Below are positions 1 through 4,994 of a DNA stretch of 10,099 nt, piece by piece. Numbering within the stretch: position 1 is the stretch's first letter; each line of letters begins with the position of its first letter. The notes under the pieces were generated by a model. That model worked only from the letters and a program-made list of their open reading frames with translations. It had not been told where the DNA came from and searched no databases. Source of the stretch: 20CM-4-69-16 sp035637455 (lineage in GTDB: Bacteria > Gemmatimonadota > Gemmatimonadetes > Gemmatimonadales > GWC2-71-9); NCBI GenBank assembly GCA_035637455.1, contig DASPXE010000172.1:1-10099 (forward strand). Reading direction: 5' to 3'. Made by a program: the position numbers and the translations under genes.

Positions 1-5
1 GCCAC

Positions 6-45
6 GATCCTTCGCTGCGCGCGCGTTCCGCGCGCTCGCTCAGGA
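6..45 (-). repeat. Interspersed palindromic repeat, inverted copy with long loop
   Basis: Read on the minus strand, this stretch begins TCCTGAGCGA and ends GCGAAGGATC, matching the outer arms of the repeat copies at 53-92 and 4217-4256. TCCT pairs with AGGA and the GC next to it pairs with GC, with a GA/GA double mismatch between them as in the other copies. The interior differs: alternating GC runs flank a GGAA-like centre, replacing the short GCA loop. I read it as a diverged member of the same family in the opposite orientation. Together with the copy at 53-92 it fills the space left of the methyltransferase, and no gene is visible there. Confidence 0.7.
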
Positions 46-52
46 GGACCGC

Positions 53-92
53 GCCTGTCATCCTGAGCGCCGCAGGCGCGAAGGATCTGCTT
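53..92 (+). repeat. Interspersed palindromic repeat, full copy A
   Basis: This 40-nt unit is identical base for base to 4217-4256. It can fold as a hairpin: 5' arm ATCCTGAGCGCC, triloop GCA, 3' arm GGCGCGAAGGAT. The GA in each arm face each other as tandem G-A mismatches. The last two bases (91-92) are also part of the TAA stop codon of the methyltransferase on the minus strand, so the repeat abuts and partly supplies the gene end. It could act as a transcription or mRNA 3'-end structure for that gene, but there is no U-tract of the classical terminator kind. It is probably a non-autonomous REP-like element; no mobilising gene is visible in the window. Confidence 0.9.
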
Positions 93-729
93 AGCGCTCG
101 TACACCACCACTTCCCACGCGAACGTCCGCACCTTGGACTGCAGCGCGAACCCGAGCGCCGTGAGCAGCCGGTCCATAACGACTGGAGAATGCACGAACG
201 AACGGAATGGATTGCGAAAGAGCCTACGGAATGCGTTTTCAGTACTGACCACTGCACGCACCAGGCACCGGTAGCGGGGATACGACAACCCATACAGCCG
301 GCGGCAACGCTCGGCGGATAGCCGCACCAACGGCTCCATGTCGGGATAGCAGCAGACCACGCGGTCGAGCGTGACGATATCGGCGGCCGCCACCTCGGGA
401 GCCAGCGTAACGAAGTCGCCGAGCCGGAACTGAATGCGCGCGCTCACGCCCCGCCGCTCCGCCTCCGCGCGCGCCGCCTGTTGATAGGCGCTGGACGCGT
501 CGACGGCCGTGACTTCCCGGGCGCCGGCCTCGAGCAAGTCGTACTGAATCCCGCCGATGCCGCCGCCGATATCGAGGAGCGTGCTTCCCTCCACGCCGGC
601 GCGTCGCAGCAAGTGGATCATTGCGCGCCCGGTCGGCTGCGGGCCATGAGCGCGATAATCCTTCAGCTCACGTGCGGCTCGCTTGCGGTCGAACTGGCTC
701 TCGCAGGCACTCGCGCCACAGCAGGTCAT
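91..729 (-). CDS. Class I SAM-dependent methyltransferase
   Basis: The 212-residue product has a Rossmann-type methyltransferase core. Motif I, LDIGGGIGG (residues 52-60), binds S-adenosylmethionine. The acidic VDAS at 76-79 ends strand beta 2 and would contact the ribose hydroxyls. GDF (104-106) is the adenine-binding region. The beta 4 strand DIVTLDRVVCCYPD (117-130) leads to the catalytic pocket. The last 50 residues are basic and aromatic and probably form the substrate lid. The N-terminus is cysteine-rich (MTCCGASAC), which is unusual for this fold; it could bind metal, but no ligand set is proven. The substrate cannot be told from the sequence. The ATG at 729 has GAGG 2 bases upstream and GGAG further up, so the ribosome site is only fair. 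The gene is divergent from the metallopeptidase at 817 and stands alone on its strand. The stop codon overlaps a palindromic repeat. The family call is firm; the function is unknown. Confidence 0.85.
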   Translation of the reverse strand: MTCCGASACESQFDRKRAARELKDYRAHGPQPTGRAMIHLLRRAGVEGSTLLDIGGGIGGIQYDLLEAGAREVTAVDASSAYQQAARAEAERRGVSARIQFRLGDFVTLAPEVAAADIVTLDRVVCCYPDMEPLVRLSAERCRRLYGLSYPRYRCLVRAVVSTENAFRRLFRNPFRSFVHSPVVMDRLLTALGFALQSKVRTFAWEVVVYER

Positions 730-762
730 GGCCTCAATTCTAACTCCAGCTACAGCTCTTCA

Positions 763-788
763 GAGCGCCGCAGGCGCGAAGGATCTGC
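763..788 (+). repeat. Interspersed palindromic repeat, 5'-truncated copy B
   Basis: These 26 nt match positions 65-90 of copy A exactly (GAGCGCCGCAGG through GGATCTGC). The 5' ATCCT arm is replaced by an unrelated CTCTTCA-like sequence, so the outer stem cannot form, while the inner GCGCC/GGCGC hairpin remains. The copy lies in the 87-bp divergent spacer between the methyltransferase (start 729) and the metallopeptidase (start 817), ending 28 bp before the latter's ATG. It therefore takes up much of the only space where promoters for both genes could sit. Confidence 0.8.
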
Positions 789-816
789 GTTTGGGTTTTT
801 GGGTACCTTCATTGCC

Positions 817-1896
817 ATGCGGAACACGTTCTTGGCGCTCTGCTTGCTTGCCTCTCCCGCACCCGCGCAGTCTCCAATCGATTCCGTCCAGATCGTCACC
901 CGCGACATCCCGAACTTCTGGCGCGCCTACGACCAGGCTGCCGGCAAGGACTCGGCCGAGCGCGTGCGCATCTTCGAGACGGTGTATTTGCAGCCCGGCT
1001 CGCCAGGGCTCCGCGACTGGATGCGCGTGCGACTCATGAATCGCGACACCGTCCGCGCGCGTCTGGTCACGGCCGGGTGGCCCAAGGAGCGGCTCGACTC
1101 GCTTTCCCCCGATAGCGTGAGAAAAGTCACCGCGCCGTTCTACGAGCGATCCGCCGCCGAGGAGCTGCTGCGCGCGCTCGCGCAGTACCCGCGCTACTAC
1201 GCCGGCGTGCGCCCCACGACGCTTGCGGTTGATACCAATTCGCGAGTGACGCAGGGGATTCGGCGTGGCCTGACCCGGCTCGCAGCGCTGTATCCCGAAG
1301 CCCGCTTTCCCAACGTCTACTTCCTCATCGGTACGCTCTCGACCGGCGGCACGACTGCGCAGAGCGGCATGCTGATAGGCACCGAGCAGAGTGCGAGCGA
1401 CCCCGCTACGCCGCTCGACGAGCTGCCCGACTGGGCGCGGAAGAATTTCCCTACGCATACGTTCGAATCGCTCGTTGGCCTCGTCGTGCACGAGGCGGTG
1501 CACACCCAGCAGAAACCCGCCCCACCCGGCCAGCAGGACAATCTGCTGCGCCACGCGCTGGGCGAAGGCATCGCCGATTTCCTCGCCGAGCTCGCCGTGG
1601 GACCGTGGGCTGCCAATTCACCGCGCCAGAGCTACGGCCGCGCGCATGAGCACGACGTCTGGGTGGACTTCCAGGACGAAATGCAGGGAGGCGATTCGAC
1701 GATCCGCACCTGGATGTACAACGGCATGGTGCCGCCCGACAAAAACCACGGCGCCATCGACATCGGCTATTGGGTGGGCTACCGGATCGCCGGTGCCTAC
1801 TACGCGCGCGCTAAGGACAAGCGCGCTGCGGTGCGTGAGCTGCTCGAGCTGCGTGATGCGGAGGCTATCCTGCGCGCGAGCGGCTATGCGCCCTGA
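817..1896 (+). CDS. Exported putative zinc metallopeptidase (DUF2268/GldB-like)
   Basis: The product is 359 residues from the ATG at 817. The frame stays open upstream to 481, but that part is antisense to the methyltransferase and crosses a repeat. The 817 start gives a clean Sec signal peptide, MRNTFLALCLLASPAPAQS, with an APA cleavage site. The mature protein carries HEAVH (225-229) in the context VVHEAVHTQQ, followed by GEGIADF with Glu250 21 residues on. This is the HExxH...E zinc-ligand layout of gluzincins, and the GEG-ADF wording resembles DUF2268 and GldB-related proteins. Near the C-terminus, DIGYWVGYRIAGAYY (315-329) also resembles that group. It probably acts in the periplasm or outside the cell; peptidase activity and substrate are unproven. 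There is no lipobox cysteine, so it is not a lipoprotein as GldB is. No clear Shine-Dalgarno site precedes the start. It converges on the acylase gene with a 31-bp gap. Confidence 0.75.
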   Translation: MRNTFLALCLLASPAPAQSPIDSVQIVTRDIPNFWRAYDQAAGKDSAERVRIFETVYLQPGSPGLRDWMRVRLMNRDTVRARLVTAGWPKERLDSLSPDSVRKVTAPFYERSAAEELLRALAQYPRYYAGVRPTTLAVDTNSRVTQGIRRGLTRLAALYPEARFPNVYFLIGTLSTGGTTAQSGMLIGTEQSASDPATPLDELPDWARKNFPTHTFESLVGLVVHEAVHTQQKPAPPGQQDNLLRHALGEGIADFLAELAVGPWAANSPRQSYGRAHEHDVWVDFQDEMQGGDSTIRTWMYNGMVPPDKNHGAIDIGYWVGYRIAGAYYARAKDKRAAVRELLELRDAEAILRASGYAP

Positions 1897-1927
1897 TTCG
1901 CATCCACCCGCTTGAGGCGTGTAAGGA

Positions 1928-4126
1928 TTATCTGCCCGGCTGGTACTCCCTCTCCAGATTGGCCTTGATCTCTTCCAGCGTAAACCACGCGGGCCGGAAC
2001 TGGCCTCGTGCGTAGAGCGGCGCCTGATCGAAGTAGTGCTTCGACGCTGGATCCCCGCTCTCTCCCATCGTGTGCACCGCGAGCCGCCGCACCGTCGGCC
2101 CGAACTCCACCACGCTCACATATGTCCCACCCGCCACCCCGTAGCGCCGCTTCTGCCCTTGCGCCGGCTGAGCGTAGAACGTGAACACCGTGCCATTCCA
2201 ACCGCCGGTGCCCCGTACTGGAATGCTTGGCCGGTCGTCGGCGAATTGCTGATCGATGCTCTCGTCGATCCGCTGCAAGCGATTGACCTCGCCCCATGCC
2301 ACCCGCCACGTCCCCCAGTCGCGCGTGAGGCCCGCCAGCGCGCTGTCCAACGCCGCGTCCTTCGGGACACCCCCAAACGTCGCGCCCTGCCAACGATCGA
2401 ACACCGTCATCGCCACCGACGTCGTATCGCTCCGCCGGTCCCAACGCGATAGCAGCTCGAGCGCGGCGCGTGCTGAGTCAGTCGCTCCCATGGTGTCCGC
2501 AAGCAGTTCAGGCAAGAGAGAATCAGCGGCGGCGACGCGCGTATCGAATGCGACCCTGACCCAATCGTCCCAGGTGAACTGGGGGATCGAGCCGAGGATC
2601 CGGCGCGAGGTCACCCCGCGGAAATTGTCGCCATCCACCACCATGTAATGCGGAAACTTGGTCGAGTCGGGATTGCCGCTCGACGTCAGCAAGAACGGCG
2701 ACGTATTGCAGTTCTGCATCCACGCCGTCGCCGGATTAAGCAGCTGCGGCAGCTCCTCCATCCGGTGATAGCCCTTCCACTCCGTCGCCGGATCGCTCCC
2801 GTCCACCACGCCCGACCAATCGAACCTAGGCTTCCGCACCGGCACGGCGCCGTTGTAGAGATACCAGGTGTTGCCCTGCGCGTCCGCCGCCATGACGTTG
2901 CCGAACAGCATATTCAACGGCCGCATTGCGCGCTCCAGCTCGGCCACATTCCGGGCGTGCGTCATGTTGTACCACTCCGTGAGCCAGCCATCGCCCTCGA
3001 GCTTCGCCATTCGCAGCGCCAGCGGTTTGCCGTTGCGGGTGACGATGATCGGCCCGTGATGCGTCTTCCGCAGCGTCAGCGCTCGGCGCTCCATCCCCGC
3101 GGCGGTCTTCACCAGGATCGTATCGGTCCACTCCGTCGCCATCCCATACGTTCCCCCTCTCCGCCCGGCGGAGAGGGGGCCAGGGGGTGAGGTCCGGTAG
3201 GCGAGCGGCCGCGTGGGATCATCGAACGTCTCGGCGTACAGATCCGCCTGATCCGCCGCGTTGTCTGTGCTCACCCAACCGAGCGATTCGTTATGCCCGA
3301 CGTACGGAAAGGGAAAGCCGAACCGCGTATAGCCGGTGAAATTCCAGCCGCTCTCTTTGCTGTTGACGTGCCCCTCGTAGACCTGGCCGGGACCAAAGAA
3401 CGACAGATGGGGATTGATGAAGACCATCGCATGGCCCGACGCGCTCTTCGACGGGCCGATCACCCAACCGTTCGAGCCGAGGTTTTCACGACTCGGGAAA
3501 TCCTCGGCTGACCCCGGGGCGGCGCCCCGGGGCCGAGAGAGGGCCGTCGCGAAGTCGCTGGGCTGAAATCCCGCGCCCCAGAAGAAGCCATTCTGATAGT
3601 AGTTGTACCGAATGAACGCGAGCGGATACCACGGCTCGAACCGCGTGAGCAGCCGCGGCCGCACGTCCGGGTGGTCTTTGAGATAGGCGTTGAGCCCAGC
3701 GACGAATCCATCGAGCAGCACGCGCTTCTTGCGCGGCAGCCGGCGGTACTCCACGCGCGCGAGCCGCGGAATCTCCAGCGCGCGATTGCGCCAGTCGCTC
3801 GTCACCCCGCTCTGCCCTTCCACCTCGGTACGCCGGCCGATCGCGCGGATATAGTTGTCCTCGATGCGCCACAAGTTGTCCTCGGCCTGCGCATACGCAA
3901 AGCCGAACATCGTGGCGGCATCTGTCTCGCCGAACACGTGGGGGATACCGTATGTGTCCCGATAAATTGTGACTTGGGATGCGAGATTGTTTTGCGCGGA
4001 GAGCTGGGCAATGCAAAGGCTAGACGCGCAGACGCAGCAGCGGATTACAGTCCGCAGGAATGAGGACACCCCCGCATCCCGAAACCTGTGCGCCCGCGGC
4101 GCGTCTGCTGCGTCTAGTCTTTGCAT
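1928..4126 (-). CDS. Penicillin acylase family Ntn hydrolase, exported
   Basis: The 732-residue product is a member of the penicillin/cephalosporin/N-acyl-homoserine-lactone acylase family: exported amide hydrolases made as a precursor that cuts itself into alpha and beta chains. The alpha part contains YRDTYGIPHVFGETDAATMF (55-74) and FGFAYAQAEDNLWR. The beta chain should start at Ser218 in GSNGW, the N-terminal nucleophile. GHNESLGW (277-284), HGPII (357-361), the QNCN segment with Asn474 as likely catalytic Asn, and GESGDPASKHYFDQ (688-701) are further family landmarks. The substrate is unknown. A signal-like stretch (TVIRCCVCASSLCIAQLSAQ, 26-45) precedes the mature protein. The start is uncertain: the ATG at 4126 lies in an inverted repeat and gives a long basic leader, whereas GTG at 4069 gives a more usual signal peptide (MSSFLRTVIRCC...). 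Two palindromes lie within the frame, encoding residues near 196-209 and 313-325. It is convergent with the metallopeptidase gene. Confidence 0.92.
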   Translation of the reverse strand: MQRLDAADAPRAHRFRDAGVSSFLRTVIRCCVCASSLCIAQLSAQNNLASQVTIYRDTYGIPHVFGETDAATMFGFAYAQAEDNLWRIEDNYIRAIGRRTEVEGQSGVTSDWRNRALEIPRLARVEYRRLPRKKRVLLDGFVAGLNAYLKDHPDVRPRLLTRFEPWYPLAFIRYNYYQNGFFWGAGFQPSDFATALSRPRGAAPGSAEDFPSRENLGSNGWVIGPSKSASGHAMVFINPHLSFFGPGQVYEGHVNSKESGWNFTGYTRFGFPFPYVGHNESLGWVSTDNAADQADLYAETFDDPTRPLAYRTSPPGPLSAGRRGGTYGMATEWTDTILVKTAAGMERRALTLRKTHHGPIIVTRNGKPLALRMAKLEGDGWLTEWYNMTHARNVAELERAMRPLNMLFGNVMAADAQGNTWYLYNGAVPVRKPRFDWSGVVDGSDPATEWKGYHRMEELPQLLNPATAWMQNCNTSPFLLTSSGNPDSTKFPHYMVVDGDNFRGVTSRRILGSIPQFTWDDWVRVAFDTRVAAADSLLPELLADTMGATDSARAALELLSRWDRRSDTTSVAMTVFDRWQGATFGGVPKDAALDSALAGLTRDWGTWRVAWGEVNRLQRIDESIDQQFADDRPSIPVRGTGGWNGTVFTFYAQPAQGQKRRYGVAGGTYVSVVEFGPTVRRLAVHTMGESGDPASKHYFDQAPLYARGQFRPAWFTLEEIKANLEREYQPGR
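3153..3192. repeat. GC-rich palindromic repeat inside the acylase gene
   Basis: CCCCCTCTCCGCC (3153-3165) and GGCGGAGAGGGGG (3167-3179) are perfect 13-base arms around a single C, followed by CCAGGGGGTGAGG. This form, with the CCAGGGGGTGAGG tail, resembles a common interspersed palindrome of high-GC bacterial genomes that is usually intergenic and gives spurious peptides such as SPSPGGEG. Here it lies in the penicillin-acylase reading frame and adds SPPGPLSAGRRGG (residues 313-325) between LAYRT and TYGMATEW without breaking the frame. The added residues are Pro/Gly/Arg-rich, as expected for a surface loop. Confidence 0.85.
3503..3537. repeat. GC palindrome at the acylase alpha/beta spacer
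   Basis: CCCCGGGGC (3512-3520) and GCCCCGGGG (3524-3532) are perfect arms around GGC, extended by CTCGG (3503-3507) and CCGAG (3533-3537) with a four-base bulge. On the minus strand it encodes about LSRPRGAAPGSAED (residues 196-209), roughly ten residues before the predicted nucleophile Ser218, where family members carry a variable spacer peptide. It may be a second inserted palindrome or a chance result of GC-rich coding; only one copy is present here. Confidence 0.6.
4011..4126. repeat. 116-bp structure with 17-bp terminal inverted repeats
   Basis: The left end ATGCAAAGGCTAGACGC (4011-4027) and the reverse complement of the right end (4126-4110) match in 16 of 17 bases. With small gaps the similarity continues for about 33 bases, through GCAGACGC/GCAGCAG-type sequence to GCGG on both sides. 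The interior is about 50 bp and non-repetitive. The ends lie within the acylase gene: the right end contains its most upstream ATG and the left end covers the coding sequence of the signal-peptide core. It may be a MITE-like or fold-back element, or an inverted duplication of the gene's own start region. I saw no clear target-site duplication. Confidence 0.65.
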
Positions 4127-4216
4127 GTCCCTGCTTAGTTTAGGCTTGTCGAAAGTTACTCCCTATCCCGGAGACGCCCGTGGGATTCTTCGTCTCGCTC
4201 CACGCGAAGCGACAGA

Positions 4217-4256
4217 GCCTGTCATCCTGAGCGCCGCAGGCGCGAAGGATCTGCTT
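4217..4256 (+). repeat. Interspersed palindromic repeat, full copy C
   Basis: This copy is identical over 40 nt to 53-92, with the same hairpin (ATCCTGAGCGCC arm, GCA loop, GGCGCGAAGGAT arm). It is followed by TTTT (4255-4258 region), so read rightward it has the shape of a hairpin with a short T-run. It lies in the divergent spacer 4127-4319 between the acylase and the YIP1 gene, where no gene is visible. Just downstream is TATATT (4263-4268), a possible -10 box for the YIP1 gene, but there is no convincing -35 box. Confidence 0.9.
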
Positions 4257-4308
4257 TTCCCGTATATTGGGCGCCGTTCCGGCCGTCCGGAAGGCGAACC
4301 TTGTGTAC

Positions 4309-4315
4309 GGGAGGG
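4309..4315 (+). promoter_or_regulatory. Ribosome binding site fixing the YIP1 gene start
   Basis: GGGAGGG sits four bases before the ATG at 4320. It decides this start over the upstream open frame, which runs back to 3969 through the acylase gene (antisense), the inverted-repeat structure and a palindromic repeat. Confidence 0.75.
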
Positions 4316-4319
4316 CGCG

Positions 4320-4994
4320 ATGGGCGCGGTCCTCGATCTGGTGCGGGTGTGGTTCGAGCCGACGGCGGTGTTCGAGCGCGTGCGCGAAAAGCCGCGCTTC
4401 CTCGCGCCGTTCGTCGCCCTCGCGATCATCATCGTGCTGGTCAGCGTGGTGCAACTGCCCTACATCAAGGCCGCGCTGAGCGTGCAGTTCTCGCAGATGC
4501 CGAACATGCCACCCGAGGCGGCGCAGCGCGCCCTGAGCTTCGCCTCGATCGGCATCGTCGCCGCCCCAATCGTGTACGCGCTGATCCTGTTGATCAACGC
4601 CTTGATGCTCTGGGTGCTCGTATCGGTCGTGGGGGGAGAGGCGAAGTTCGCCACGCTGTTGAGCGTCACGACCTACGCGTCGATCTCCTACATCCTGCTC
4701 ACGGTGGTCGGCCTCGCGGTCCTGGCCATGCGCGGCACGGAATCGATCGGCGGGATGGAAGATCTCCAGCCGGCGCTCGGCCTGGATCTGCTGGTCCCCG
4801 GCGCCAAGGGCCTCGCCCTCGCCCTGTTGCGCGGCATCAATCCGTTCTCCCTGTATGGAGTCTTTCTGACGGCGACGGGCATCGCCGTGACGCACAAGAC
4901 GTCGAAGGGCGGAGCGTACAGCGCGGCCATCGTGCAGCTCTTGGTCACGCTGCTCGTGACCGGAGCGCTTTCCGGCATGCGGGGCGGCCGCTAG
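4320..4994 (+). CDS. YIP1-family integral membrane protein
   Basis: The 224-residue product has the layout of bacterial YIP1-domain proteins: a short cytosolic N-terminus with the family-like pattern VRVWFEPTAVFERVREKPRF (8-27), then about five hydrophobic segments. These lie near residues 28-49, 73-103 (long, perhaps two passes), 110-136, 162-191 and 201-219. The tail RGGR is basic. Bacterial members have no settled function; eukaryotic Yip1 proteins act in vesicle traffic, which does not carry over. There is no signal peptide; the first helix would serve as the targeting signal. The start at 4320 is backed by a strong ribosome binding site. The stop TAG lies in CTAG (4991-4994), shared with the oppositely transcribed ppdK. 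The gene is divergent from the acylase and appears monocistronic. Confidence 0.8.
   Translation: MGAVLDLVRVWFEPTAVFERVREKPRFLAPFVALAIIIVLVSVVQLPYIKAALSVQFSQMPNMPPEAAQRALSFASIGIVAAPIVYALILLINALMLWVLVSVVGGEAKFATLLSVTTYASISYILLTVVGLAVLAMRGTESIGGMEDLQPALGLDLLVPGAKGLALALLRGINPFSLYGVFLTATGIAVTHKTSKGGAYSAAIVQLLVTLLVTGALSGMRGGR

Noticed and set aside
1..92. CRISPR-like repeats
   Set aside because: The units are scattered, in mixed orientation and not regularly spaced; no cas genes are present.
481..816. N-terminal extension of the metallopeptidase frame
   Set aside because: It is antisense to the methyltransferase and crosses a repeat copy; a normal signal peptide starts at 817.
1897..1927. Bidirectional terminator between the convergent metallopeptidase and acylase genes
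   Set aside because: Only a weak imperfect stem (ACCCGC/GCGTGT) is visible and there is no T-run.
4263..4268. TATATT as a -10 box for the YIP1 gene
   Set aside because: No matching -35 element at proper spacing, and promoter consensus for this lineage is unknown; too weak to list as a feature.
3969..4319. N-terminal extension of the YIP1 frame
   Set aside because: It runs antisense through the acylase start, the inverted repeat and a palindromic repeat; the strong ribosome site at 4309-4315 fixes the start at 4320.
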